Source: Baylisascaris procyonis (Eukaryota; Nematoda; Chromadorea; Rhabditida; Ascarididae). Taken from it: 64,000 bases of DNA. Made by a program: the position numbers and the translations under genes. Below the pieces are notes generated by a model that was given only the letters and a program-made list of their open reading frames with translations, was not told where the DNA came from and did no database searches. Of this stretch, positions 12,701 through 25,512 are shown in pieces. The stretch covers positions 525,001-589,000 of the forward strand of contig JAZARR010000204.1 of assembly GCA_037389465.1 (NCBI GenBank). The letters are read 5' to 3'. How positions within the stretch are numbered: the stretch's first letter is position 1; each line of letters begins with the position of its first letter.

Positions 12701-15700
12701 CGTACCATGTATACCACATATAGCACTAAAATCTCTGCTGGCATGATATAGCTATCCCCCCGTACCATGTATACCACATATAGCACTAAAATCTCTGCTG
12801 GCATGATATAGCTATCCCCCCGTACCATGTATACCACATATAGCACTAAAATCTCTGCTGGCATGATATAGCTATCCCCCCGTACCATGTATACCACATA
12901 TAGCACTAAAATCTCTGCTGGCATGATATAGCTATCCCCCCGTACCATGTATACCACATATAGCACTAAAATCTCTGCTGGCATGATATAGCTATCCCCC
13001 CGTACCATGTATACCACATATAGCACTAAAATCTCTGCTGGCATGATATAGCTATCCCCCCGTACCATGTATACCACATATAGCACTAAAATCTCTGCTG
13101 GCATGATATAGCTATCCCCCCGTACCATGTATACCACATATAGCACTAAAATCTCTGCTGGCATGATATAGCTATCCCCCCGTACCATGTATACCACATA
13201 TAGCACTAAAATCTCTGCTGGCATGATATAGCTATCCCCCCGTACCATGTATACCACATATAGCACTAAAATCTCTGCTGGCATGATATAGCTATCCCCC
13301 CGTACCATGTATACCACATATAGCACTAAAATCTCTGCTGGCATGATATAGCTATCCCCCCGTACCATGTATACCACATATAGCACTAAAATCTCTGCTG
13401 GCATGATATAGCTATCCCCCCGTACCATGTATACCACATATAGCACTAAAATCTCTGCTGGCATGATATAGCTATCCCCCCGTACCATGTATACCACATA
13501 TAGCACTAAAATCTCTGCTGGCATGATATAGCTATCCCCCCGTACCATGTATACCACATATAGCACTAAAATCTCTGCTGGCATGATATAGCTATCCCCC
13601 CGTACCATGTATACCACATATAGCACTAAAATCTCTGCTGGCATGATATAGCTATCCCCCCGTACCATGTATACCACATATAGCACTAAAATCTCTGCTG
13701 GCATGATATAGCTATCCCCCCGTACCATGTATACCACATATAGCACTAAAATCTCTGCTGGCATGATATAGCTATCCCCCCGTACCATGTATACCACATA
13801 TAGCACTAAAATCTTTGCTGGCATGATATAGCTATCCCCCCGTACCATGTATACCACATATAGCACTAAAATCTCTGCTGGCATGATATAGCTATCCCCC
13901 CGTACCATGTATACCACATATAGCACTAAAATCTCTGCTGGCATGATATAGCTATCCCCCCGTACCATGTATACCACATATAGCACTAAAATCTCTGCTG
14001 GCATGATATAGCTATCCCCCCGTACCATGTATACCACATATAGCACTAAAATCTCTGCTGGCATGATATAGCTATCCCCCCCGTACCATGTATACCACAT
14101 ATAGCACTAAAATCCCTGCTGGCATGATATAGCTATCCCCCCGTACCATGTATACCACATATAGCACTAAAATCTTTGCTGGCATGATATAGCTATCCCC
14201 CCGTACCATGTATACCACATATAGCACCAAAATCTTTGCTGGCATGATATAGCTATCCCCCCGTACCATGTATACCACATATAGCACTAAAATCTCTGCT
14301 GGCATGATATAGCTATCCCCCCGTACCATGTATACCACATATAGCACTAAAATCTTTGCTGGCATGATATAGCTATCCCCCCGTACCATGTATACCACAT
14401 ATAGCACTAAAATCTCTGCTGGCATGATATAGCTATCCCCCCGTACCATGTATACCACATATAGCACTAAAATCTCTGCTGGCATGATATAGCTATCCCC
14501 CCGTACCATGTATACCACATATAGCACTAAAATCTCTGCTGGCATGATATAGCTATCCCCCCGTACCATGTATACCACATATAGCACTAAAATCTCTGCT
14601 GGCATGATATAGCTATCCCCCCGTACCATGTATACCACATATAGCACTAAAATCTTTGCTGGCATGATATAGCTATCCCCCCGTACCATGTATACCACAT
14701 ATAGCACTAAAATCTCTGCTGGCATGATATAGCTATCCCCCCGTACCATGTATACCACATATAGCACTAAAATCCCTGCTGGCATGATATAGCTATCCCC
14801 CGTACCATGTATACCACATATAGCACTAAAATCTTTGCTGGCATGATATAGCTATCCCCCCGTACCATGTATACCACATATAGCACTAAAATCTTTGCTG
14901 GCATGATATAGCTATCCCCCCGTACCATGTATACCACATATAGCACTAAAATCTCTGCTGGCATGATATAGCTATCCCCCCGTACCATGTATACCACATA
15001 TAGCACTAAAATCTTTGCTGGCATGATATAGCTATCCCCCCCGTACCATGTATACCACATATAGCACTAAAATCTCTGCTGGCATGATATAGCTATCCCC
15101 CCGTACCATGTATACCACATATAGCACTAAAATCTCTGCTGGCATGATATAGCTATCCCCCCGTACCATGTATACCACATATAGCACTAAAATCTCTGCT
15201 GGCATGATATAGCTATCCCCCCGTACCATGTATACCACATATAGCACTAAAATCTCTGCTGGCATGATATAGCTATCCCCCCGTACCATGTATACCACAT
15301 ATAGCACTAAAATCTCTGCTGGCATGATATAGCTATCCCCCCGTACCATGTATACCACATATAGCACTAAAATCTCTGCTGGCATGATATAGCTATCCCC
15401 CCGTACCATGTATACCACATATAGCACTAAAATCTCTGCTGGCATGATATAGCTATCCCCCCGTACCATGTATACCACATATAGCACTAAAATCTTTGCT
15501 GGCATGATATAGCTATCCCCCCCGTACCATGTATACCACATATAGCACTAAAATCTCTGCTGGCATGATATAGCTATCCCCCCCGTACCATGTATACCAC
15601 ATATAGCACTAAAATCTCTGCTGGCATGATATAGCTATCCCCCCCGTACCATGTATACCACATATAGCACTAAAATCTCTGCTGGCATGATATAGCTATC

Positions 15701-18700
15701 CCCCCCGTACAATGTATACCACATATAGCACTAAAATCTCTGCTGGCATGATATAGCTATCCCCCCGTACCATGTATACCACATATAGCACTAAAATCTC
15801 TGCTGGCATGATATAGCTATCCCCCCCGTACTGTGTATACCACATATAGCACTAAAATCTCTGCTGGCATGATATAGCTATCCCCCCGTACCATGTATAC
15901 CACATATAGCACTAAAATCTCTGCTGGCATGATATATTTATCCCCCCGTACCATGTATACCACATATAGCACTAAAATCTCTGCTAGCATGATATAGCTA
16001 TCCCCCCCGTACCATGTATACCACATATAGCACTAAAATCTCTGCTAGCATGATATAGCTATCCCCCCCGTACCATGTATACCACATATAGCACTAAAAT
16101 CTCTGCTGGCATGATATAGCTATCCCCCCGTACCATGTATACCACATATAGCACTAAAATCTCTGCTGGCATGATATAGCTATCCCCCCGTACCATGTAT
16201 ACCACATATAGCACTAAAATCTCTGCTGGCATGATATAGCTATCCCCCCCGTACTGTGTATACCACATATAGCACTAAAATCTCTGCTGGCATGATATAG
16301 CTATCCCCCCGTACCATGTATACCACATATAGCACTAAAATCTCTGCTGGCATGATATAGCTATCCCCCCCGTACCATGTATACCACATATAGCACTAAA
16401 ATCTCTGCTGGCATGATATATTTATCCCCCCCCGTACCATGTATACCACATATAGCACTAAAATCTCTGCTGGCATGATATATTTATCCCCCCCGTACCA
16501 TGTATACCACATATAGCACTAAAATCTCTGCTAGCATGATATAGCTATCCCCCCCGTACCATGTATACCACATATAGCACTAAAATCTCTGCTGGCATGA
16601 TATAGCTATCCCCCCCGTACCATGTATACCACATATAGCACTAAAATCTCTGCTGGCATGATATATTTATCCCCCCCCGTACCATGTATACCACATATAG
16701 CACTAAAATCTCTGCTAGCATGATATAGCTATCCCCCCCCGTACCATGTATACCACATATAGCACTAAAATCTCTGCTAGCATGATATAGCTATCCCCCC
16801 CGTACCATGTATACCACATATAGCACTAAAATCTCTGCTGGCATGATATAGCTATCCCCCCCGTACTGTGTATACCACATATAGCACTAAAATCTCTGCT
16901 GGCATGATATAGCTATCCCCCCCGTACCATGTATACCACATATAGCACTAAAATCTCTGCTGGCATGATATAGCTATCCCCCCGTACCATGTATACCACA
17001 TATAGCACTAAAATCTCTGCTGGCATGATATAGCTATCCCCCCGTACTGTGTATACCACATATAGCACTAAAATCTCTGCTGGCATGATATATTTATCCC
17101 CCCCGTACCATGTATACCACATATAGCACTAAAATCTCTGCTAGCATGATATAGCTATCCCCCCCGTACCATGTATACCACATATAGCACTAAAATCTCT
17201 GCTAGCATGGTATAGCTATCCCCCCCCCGTACCATGTATACCACATATAGCACTAAAATCTCTGCTAGCATGATATAGCTATCCCCCCCGTACCATGTAT
17301 ACCACATATAGCACTAAAATCTCTGCTGGCATGATATAGCTATCCCCCCGTACCATGTATACCACATATAGCACTAAAATCTCTGCTGGCATGATATATT
17401 TATCCCCCCCCGTACCATGTATACCACATATAGCACTAAAATCTCTGCTAGCATGATATAGCTATCCCCCCCCGTACCATGTATACCACATATAGCACTA
17501 AAATCTCTGCTGGCATGATATAGCTATTCCCCTGTACCACGTATACCATCTACAGCACTCTTCATCGTCGCTGGTCAAAGTCAAATGAACTACTATCACC
17601 TCTGCGAATGCTAGTCAGGTGATCCTCGCAGCAAGAAGGTGTCAAAATAAAAAAAAAGAAACAGAAAAAGCCGAATAACGAAGCTTATCCCTCACTGAAT
17701 GCCGTGAAGTTTATAAAACACCAGGTAAATTTCACTCACTCTTCCTTTCGACAGATTAAAAGAAAAAAAAACTTTTCAACCCCAAAACGTCTCTCGAAAC
17801 CTTAACACTGATTCAGGCATATGGGATGACATAAATAAAAAATACTTCGTAGCAGGAATAGCGCGAAGATCATAACAGTGCAAAAAGGATGTTAGTCTTC
17901 TTTTTTTTTTCAAATACGGCGCAAACAACGGAAATATTCAAACTTTTTCGATGCAAAGAACCCGTATCGAATGCTATGATGGCTAGCTGCAATGCTCCGC
18001 CAATTCCAACCTCTATGCCAATTAAATAAACACATGAAATAACCTTTAAAGTTGGTAGCTCCTTTGCCTTCTCTTTTTCGCTTGCCTGTCTTTGCACTGT
18101 CGATCCCTAAAATATTTATTTATAATTTTAATTCCCGCTCATTACGCAATAAATTTAAAGGCAAACAAAAATTGAAAAACATAAGACTAATAAATTAGAG
18201 TATGATCGACGATCTAAACCTCTAAAATAACAGACCTTTAGATCATATTTGCGATGAACTTTATATTTACGACCGAATATATTACGCATAACAATGAGAT
18301 AGGTTTCGCCACCATCCACCGTTATTCGATAGAGACCAAGATACTGTGGAAGTAGAGTTTTACCGTGCTTCTCCACAACGTACTGCAAAATGCGAACACC
18401 ATAAATACTGGTTCACTCCTTGACCAAAAACAAAAAAAAAAGATAAAGCAAACTAATTCGAACGATAAATAAATGAAACCATTAAAGAAATGACCGGAAG
18501 CAAAGTGACCGCAAGTTGACCAACAAAACCCCGAAGTATAACCTCAAAACTTATTTTGAAACGAAAATTCAAGCCAACGTAATTTGTGCCGAAAGCCATC
18601 TAACGTTATTACTTCATTTCCAGAACGCCTCAAAAATACTTGTAAAATAGCCAAATACTTGCTGGACAAGAGGAGTAGGGATTTTGTCCTTAATTTTCGG

Positions 18701-21440
18701 CAAATACCATAGTTCCACAAAGAAAGAAAATGGGATACCTAATAAAAAAACGCTATGGTCGTCTGAACAACGAAATTTTTAAGATATCCTCTCCTTAAAT
18801 CATCAGAACCTAAGCTTTTAAAGAAACGGAACGCCCATCACTTTTCTCACTAGGCCTCAAATAAATCGAGTCATTCGGAAAGAAACTTAAATAAGGTCCA
18901 GAATAAAACTTGCGCTTGGAAAAGGAAGGAGGATGGAATCCACTACATTTCAATCAGACCCCCCCCCCCAAAAAAAAATACGTCTCCTATAGATTCAAAT
19001 TAAACTGCACCAGTTGACTGAAAATACCTTCAATGAATCATTGCAAAGAAAAAAATCTTCATCTCATATACTGCCCCCAATTCACAACAATACTAACTAT
19101 AAACGAAAGGAAGTAAACAAATAAAATGATCAGTAAAAACAATAACGAAAACAAACCTCATGATAAAATCTTAGAATTGAATGTATTTCAGCGACCGCCT
19201 CTGAATCCATTGTTTTAATCACGAACTTCTTATCGTATGAGACGAACAAACGAGGGCCACTCTTATCCGCTTGGTCTGGCTCTGGATCTGGTTCATAGCA
19301 TGTTAGCGCACGCTGAAATATTTATCTGCAACGATATCAAGCAAAATTTCTCACATCTGTATCATATACCTACCGCATAACCTCACTGAGACTCCAATCG
19401 ACGCTGGTGCCTAAAATTTTCCCTTCTCTCTCCACAAGATCCGATTACTGTTGCAATCGGTCAACAACACTGATAGTCGTCAAAAAATCCACAAGATGCA
19501 TTTTCAATAGTTTCTATCAAGGTCTTCCAAACAAAACAACTTATCAAGAAAACGCGTTGTCAGTGCCCCCCATAAACACAAATTTCTTTCCAAAATACAA
19601 TAAATTAATATTTTATAATTCAAAACCTCAATTATACGAAAATGTTTTACATCTTTTCCACCAACGCGAATTACCGATGCCCAATAAAAATTCCACAATG
19701 AAATTAAAGTTTATATTAATCTAAAGATATGTAAATATAAAACAACAAAAATTACCAAATATTCGTTTTGATCGACGCCAAATTGCTCTCTTATATTGCG
19801 GAACACATTTGGACAATAATCTTTCACTTTAAAATGACTCGGCATATTGTCCCTATAAAATATCCTCAACATGATAATGCAAAAAAAAAAAATAGAAATT
19901 ATTAATGAATACTGCAAATGCAAATTTTATCTATTACATCATATTTGCATGGAAAACGATATTCCTCTATACCTCTTTCCTCACCCTCCCTTTCCCTTCC
20001 TTCAGTCACCAAGAACCGATAGCTGAGACCTCGGAATAGCTTTTCAAGGAAAACTCCTAGATGAAATTCTACGATTTATTTGCGGATATCCACCAGCTAC
20101 TATACTCACTCAATTCGATCTCTACCGAAAAATGGTGGTGGCTCAATGCTTACCCAATGCTATTTACAGCATTCACCTTTTCAATATCACGTATCTGCTC
20201 AATTATTCATAAATATATCGCCACCTGGAAATTATAGCTCCTCACCTTTCAGCCTAATAATATAAAACATGAATTAGTTATCAACAGATATTTATGTCTT
20301 AATTTAGTGAAAAACCAATCGAATAGTTATGATCAATTAGCAACACATCACTAACATAAGGACACATGGGATGATTTCTAAGGTTTTTAGTAATGAACCG
20401 TTCAACTTTCGAAATTTTGTAAGAAAATTAGAGGAAGCTGCATAGGTGAGGGCTGCCTTTATGTGACATGGGAATGTCATTTATTAACCTTACCGGTTCA
20501 TCCATATCCTTTTAGACTAAAAACGAATGATCGTAAAATCTCAACAAAGGAAAACATATAATGTATAAATACAAATGAATAAATGTATAAATGTATAAGT
20601 TAAAAAACAAATAAATAAATGAACGAATAAATAAACAAATAAATAAATACAAATAGGTATAGATATAGATATATATGTATGCAGAGGATTCATGGTTACC
20701 TACAATTATTTTAGTACCCATGAATACATAGTGAGGGCACTGACTTCATCTACTACCATTCTCTTCCCCAAAATTAACTACCATGGCTAAAAAGTAAATG
20801 CACCCAGAATATAAACACATGACGTACTTATTAAAAAGATGATAATCGACTTTGATTTTCGTGCTGGCGCGAAAGTCATCTGGCATCAATAGTCCTGGTG
20901 GGGGCACATGCATCAATTCACCGATCTGAAAGCAAAATGTTTTTCCACAATTCACTGACAACCAGCTGCAAATAATTTCCACCCATTCCCATATTTTCAA
21001 CAATCATTAACAAATCGAGGCAATTCTTTGAAGGACCCTTTCACTGCTTCTAGACGAAGTGATAACAAGCTGAACTTTTAATACCAAAGTTATATTCTTA
21101 CAACCAGGCAGCATTGGGAAGATCTGGATCAAATTAAGCAATAATTTAAACACCTGCAAGATATAAAGACCTTGACCTCAAGTACCACCTCAGGCAGTAT
21201 ACCGCAATCATCCACCCATCATCAACGCGTTCTCAATTCTTTAAAAACAACCAATTTATAACGATTTTCAAATGATACATACTGTGGGATTGATTACATT
21301 TATTAGCTCACCGTATGATTAACACCCCACATAAAGACGGAGAGCAGTGGCTCTTTCGCTCTGAACAGTTTCCATTTAGGCACCAATACCTTGCCTTTGC
21401 CTCGTTTGCCCGCCCGTGGCGCCTTCTTTTTCGACGACAT
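6763..21440 (-). CDS. PIP4K2: Phosphatidylinositol-5-phosphate 4-kinase type II (PIP4K), complete, 10 exons
   Basis: Exons, 5' to 3' on the minus strand: 21312-21440, 20828-20925, 19756-19852, 19157-19312, 18236-18382, 18044-18106, 9664-9796, 8869-9069, 7452-7594, 6763-6828. They sum to 1233 nt with consistent phases, giving 410 aa (human PIP4K2A has about 406). The enzyme phosphorylates PI5P to PI(4,5)P2. Landmarks in order: [20 protein letters not shown] (about 24-43), [44 protein letters not shown] with the ATP-binding lysine, [52 protein letters not shown], the type II insert [15 protein letters not shown], and the activation segment [17 protein letters not shown] has one residue more than the vertebrate AEIST form. 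A type I kinase would have a quite different segment here. The C-terminus is read as [13 protein letters not shown] then stop; the GTGAGT after the RA codon could also be a donor. The intron between exons 6 and 7 (8.2 kb) contains the 60-bp array; that between exons 8 and 9 holds a LINE relic. Confidence 0.96.
8257..8535 (+). pseudogene. Decayed LINE-type reverse transcriptase fragment
   Basis: Plus-strand translation shows three reverse-transcriptase blocks in the right order but broken. Block A at 8259-8291 reads [11 protein letters not shown] (family pattern: D, L, S, K, A, F, D, then H). Block B at 8425-8448 reads DVPQASVL (family VPQGSVL). Block C at 8491-8526 reads [12 protein letters not shown] (family LFADD). 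Block A is in one frame and blocks B and C in another. A TAA follows block A directly. The B to C distance is about 14 codons too short, so there is a deletion as well as a frameshift. It lies antisense inside the PIP4K intron between exons 8 and 9. The clade (CR1, jockey or similar) cannot be settled from so little. Confidence 0.75.
10227..17570. repeat. Giant minisatellite: about 120 copies of a 60-bp unit in a PIP4K intron
   Basis: The unit includes TAGCACTAAAATCTCTGCTG, GCATGATATAGCTATC, a run of 5 to 9 C, and GTACCATGTATACCACATA. Copies from 11401 to 13800 (40 in a row) are identical. Variants are zoned: GGCAGG instead of GGCATG in 10460-11370; TTTGCTG for CTCTGCTG in 13800-15500; TATTTATCC, CTAGCATG and CTGTGTATAC changes in 15830-17470. 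C-run length is almost fixed at 6 on the left but varies from 6 to 9 on the right. Degenerate units mark both edges (near 10227 and 17570). The minus strand stays open because 60 is 20 codons, giving the repeated peptide [20 protein letters not shown]. The frame breaks wherever the C run changes length, so I treat it as non-coding. It sits wholly in the intron 9797-18043. Confidence 0.99.
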
Positions 21441-21446
21441 CACCCC

Positions 21447-21456
21447 CTGAAAAAAA
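21447..21456 (-). promoter_or_regulatory. Probable spliced-leader acceptor of the PIP4K gene
   Basis: On the minus strand a T tract of about 15 ends in CAG six nucleotides before the ATG at 21440. No upstream coding exon is recognised and the protein start matches the family length. This fits nematode trans-splicing; a cis 5'UTR intron is the alternative. Confidence 0.55.
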
Positions 21457-23686
21457 AAAAAAAAATCCATTGAAACGCTTCAACTGAAAGAAAACGCATT
21501 TCACGTTTCTTCGTCGTACGCATAGAAAAAATTTGCATAAAGATTCAAATATATATAAAATTAGATCAGTTATACTAAAAGTATACATCGTTATTGCAAT
21601 GGAAGTAGTGAGAGAATGTATGACTATTGTATAGTCAGTCACCTGTTTCAATGTTTCAAGACTGGTGGAAAAACCTAGAAAAGGTGTGTGGAGAAAGACA
21701 AGAAGAAATAAAAATAAAACAAAGCAATTGCCTAGATGAATAATCACTTAATACGTCAAAGTCAAAGCAATCAGCATTATGAAAATCAAAACCACTTTAT
21801 CACAGTTAAAAAAAAAATATATAAGGGATGGATGCATCGTCAATATCAATATTAGCTGAATCGAAGCTTGTTCAACGATAAAATCAAAATGAGCTAAAAG
21901 TAATACCTATATTGATCTACAGGTAGAGTTAAATTTAAGCATTTATGACAGATAGACATTATAAAAACAAAAATGATAGGTAAATAAATCAAAAATTTAT
22001 TCGATTTAATACAACTTTATAAAATATAATAATAGTACAGAATTAAAGAACTTTAAAACATCTAATAAAACTTTATAATGCAGAATTAAATCAAACTTCA
22101 GCTTGCAATATTCCAGCTAATTTATTGAAAATAAAAATATTCCACACAGCACATACAACCAATAAATTTATCCAACTAGGTCAGCGTTGGCCAATTAAAA
22201 CAAAGATCACTGATCAATAAATTGCCCTGCGTCTTTTAAATGAAAAGAAGAGTATTTTTAAATGAAAAGAACCTAAGTCTACATTTAATAGGCGGAAAAA
22301 CAATCATTTTTTTTCGCAAGTTTGCCTCCTTTTTTCTAATTTTTGTATTTTTACGCAAATATTTTCCAGCATTGTTTCAACCTTTTTTCCGGATTTTTAA
22401 GATTTTCCTGTGAGGAGCAACGTTTTTTCAAAAGTTTCTACCATTCGTTCATTTTCATAGGGGATTTTTCACATCCTTTTTCCATTTATCCCCGATTTCC
22501 TCGCTTTTATCCCCAGTTTTTTTCTTTAAAATATATTTGTGCAGAAAACTTTTTTATTTCTTTCAGTCTTTTTCCTATGTAAATTTTTATTCAAGTTCCT
22601 AGTTATCACTATATTTCCCATATTTTTATCTTTGTCCATCTATATTCCAGTATTCTAACAACGTATACATAAACGCCTTATTTTACAATTTGTCTCATCC
22701 CCTAGAACATATCCCACATATCCATTCGCTATACATCACATAACGTCGATCAACGCTTAAGTATTCTGTGCTCAGTGTTCTCAACTCGTATCTCATCCAA
22801 TGCTTCCTACCTCATCTATGAATCTGGTAATTTCACACCAACCGCATCTGTAGCTAATGCATCAAACATATAGATACATGCGATAAGCATCTCAACCTCA
22901 GGTCATTAAGTTCTCGATCTACAATCATATCACTATAGCTAAGCCTGAACCTCAGGTGGACTTTCATATAGCTCATTGATAACCTCACCTTGCCATCGTA
23001 CCTTAATAATCGAACAAAATAGAGCAAAAACAACACAACAAACATAGTTGCTGAAAAGCTTCACGAAACAAAGCTATAAACACGCTCGCATAAGCCGCCG
23101 AGTCGATGGCGAGTCATCAACATTTGCTCGAGGCAATCGATGCGCTAATGTGATAAACAAAAAATACAATATACTTAATTCGACAAAACTGCGGGTAAAT
23201 CGACAGGTAATTCCCTTCCCAACAGTTTGCAAGTAAGACAGTTTGGGGAAAAAAAAAAGAACTAACCACCGAAAATTTTCCTCCGCTATGAGAAAAGCCG
23301 ATAAATATTCATTGTTTATCGCACTTTATCCCACAAGCTGGAATTGTGCCAAATACTGAAGCTTTATAGAAATTCGCTAAATGAACCAATAGCAAGAAGG
23401 CGTGTATTTTACAGCTAAATTCCTCGTTGAAAAATAGAAATATTGCATCAATTCTTTTTAAATAATAAAGTAATCTATAGGTGCAAAAACAAACTTAATA
23501 AATCATTAGCAATTAACTATTATAGTTAAAAAAATGTATTTTTTCTCCATTTGTAGTTACTTAAAATCCTTATGAAATCAAATCGTTCCCTGATAATACA
23601 AACGTCAAATATACCAAAAATCCTTTTCTTTATTCTGGTCGTTCTACCGATCCCGTCTTGGCAATCATCAAGTGCGTTCTCTTTCA

Positions 23687-24275
23687 GGTTCCTCCTTCAG
23701 CTCTCCCCCACCCAGGTCCTTCCTTCAGCTCTTCCCCACCCAGGTTCTTCCTTCAGCTCTTCCCCACCCAGGTCCTTCCTTCAGCTCTTCCCCACCCAGG
23801 TCCTTCCTTCAGCTCTTCTCCACCCAGGTCCTTCCTTCAGCTCTTCCCCACCCAGGTCCTTCCTTCAGCTCTCCCCCACCCAGGTCTTTCCTTCAGCCCT
23901 TCCCCACCCAGGTCCTTCCTTCAGCTCTTCCCCACCCAGGTCCTTCCTTCAGCTCTTCCCCACCCAGGTCCTTCCTTCAGCTCTTCCCCACCCAGGTCCT
24001 TCCTTCAGCTCTTCCCCACCCAGGTCCTTCCTTCAGCTCTTCCCCACCCAGGTCCTTCCTTCAGCTCTTCCCCACCCAGGTCCTTCCTTCAGCTCTTCCC
24101 CACCCAGGTCCTTCCTTCAGCTCTTCCCCACCCAGGTCCTTCCTTCAGCTCTTCCCCACCCAGGTCCTTCCTTCAGCTCTTCCCCACCCAGGTCCTTCCT
24201 TCAGCTCTTCCCCACCCAGGTCCTTCCTTCAGCTCTTCCCCACCCAGGTCCTTCCTTCAGCTCTCCCCCACCCAG
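23687..24275. repeat. Minisatellite, about 21 copies of a 28-bp CT-rich unit
   Basis: Head-to-tail units made of CCTTCCTTCAGCTCTTCCCC followed by ACCCAGGT, nearly identical, with occasional CTCCCC or CCTTCC changes. Since 28 is not a multiple of 3, all three plus-strand frames cycle through the same 28-residue peptide period and stay open. That explains three overlapping Pro/Ser-rich ORFs here, none of which looks like a real gene. Degenerate copies continue to about 24330. Confidence 0.97.
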
Positions 24276-24765
24276 TTTCCTCCCTCAACGCTTCCTGTCT
24301 CAGACTCCTCCTCCAACAGTTCCTTTCCCTGTTTCCTTCTCTAACACTTCCTTTTCTTTTCTCACAATTCGTTTCCTCGTATGCATACGATGTTTACTAT
24401 CGGTTATTTGTGTGCTTATTTCACTATTACTCCGAATCAAATTTTCCGCTAAATAAGATAATTTAGAGTAAGCTGGGTTAGTTTTGAAAGAAAGGAACGC
24501 TTCTTCAAACAAAAAAACCCCATGGGGCTTTAAATTGCACTTCTACGGTAAAAAAGTAAGTCTTTATATCTTATCACTTATTGAAGATAAAGAATAGATC
24601 CGTTGGAAATTACTCTACTTAGAAGAGATCATATGATTTTGCATATTTCACCATATTTGAATTCATATTTACCAACTATCTTCAACGTGCAATTAAAGGT
24701 TGATATCAGTTTTAATGAAATGCAATTTCACAAAACTTTTACCGTCAATAGTTGCAAAAAAAGGC

Positions 24766-25140
24766 AAAAATAGCGCCCAAAAATGACAACTAGTATGAGA
24801 ATAAAATAGCGCCTAGAAGTGAGGACTGATAGAAGGATAAAATGGCGCCTAAAAAAAATTTTTTTTTTCAATTTTTAGCATAAACGATGTAATCGTAAAA
24901 TTATATGGTAAATCCAAACAAATATTTGCATCACATATAGAATTTAATTTTTATGGGTGCACTCATTTGTGGGTATTTTTCATGGGCGCTACAATGATTC
25001 AATCATTTTATTCCTTTTTAGTATCAATGATCCTCTCTCGTATTAGGCGTCAATTTTAGGCGCTATTTTATTCTCATACTAGATGTCATTTTGGGCGCTA
25101 TTTTACTCACATACCTGTCCTCATTTTTGGCTTCTATTTT
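24766..25140. repeat. Inverted-repeat element with tandem 36-bp subrepeats in both arms
   Basis: The left arm at 24766-24813 matches the reverse complement of 25059-25106 with a few mismatches and one length difference over about 48 bp; both contain AAAATAGCGCC twice and CTAGTATGAGAAT between. Each arm is itself part of a short tandem array of about 36 bp keyed on AAAATAGCGCC (left to about 24860) or its complement GGCGCTATTTT (right, 25040-25140). The core of about 200 bp between them is AT-rich and has no ORF. A foldback or MITE-like non-autonomous element is likely; target-site duplications were not identified. Confidence 0.75.
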
Positions 25141-25202
25141 TTCGATTAATATGGGAATTCGAAGCTCACTCGATAATTTGAAACATTTGATCTTCGAGAC
25201 GT

Positions 25203-25512
25203 CAGTAAATAGCAGTTATTTCCCAATTTTTTACCCGATTCCCTCATCATTCCCATTGCAAAGGCAAGCGTCCGCCGTTCCTAAGAGTAAAGGATAATAT
25301 AACAGTCCATATAGTTAAACAAATGCAATATTTGCAAACCGATGAGGTGCTAAGAATTCATTAACGTTATATCAATAAAACGTATATCAGCTCTAATATA
25401 ACAGTTTTGCTAAAGAATTATCGAAATGTGGTACTAACATTAAAAAAATGAAAGAAACTCACAAACAATACCACTAAAGACTAAGCATTATAAAAAGAAA
25501 TTAATTAAATAC
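25203..25512. repeat. Direct duplication, copy 1 (about 310 bp)
   Basis: It begins CAGTAAATAGCAGTTATTTC and ends near GAAATTAATTAAATACC. It aligns along its whole length with 25932-26250 at an estimated 80-85 percent identity (by eye), sharing for example ATAATATAACAGTCCATATA and AAACTCACAAACAATACCAC. The 419-bp spacer between the copies starts with a CA-rich stretch (25513-25590) and has no convincing ORF. Confidence 0.9.

Noticed and set aside
10807..14100. 1097-codon ORF on the minus strand and its shorter neighbours (10265-17122)
   Set aside because: Pure 60-bp tandem repeat with a 20-codon period, broken by C-run length changes, inside an intron between matching PIP4K exons. Not a gene.
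10265..17540. CRISPR-like regular array
   Set aside because: Head-to-tail identical units with no unique spacers, in a eukaryotic intron. This is a minisatellite.
23572..24466. Three overlapping Pro/Ser-rich ORFs
   Set aside because: Every frame is open because the 28-bp unit cycles through the frames. No signal of a real protein.
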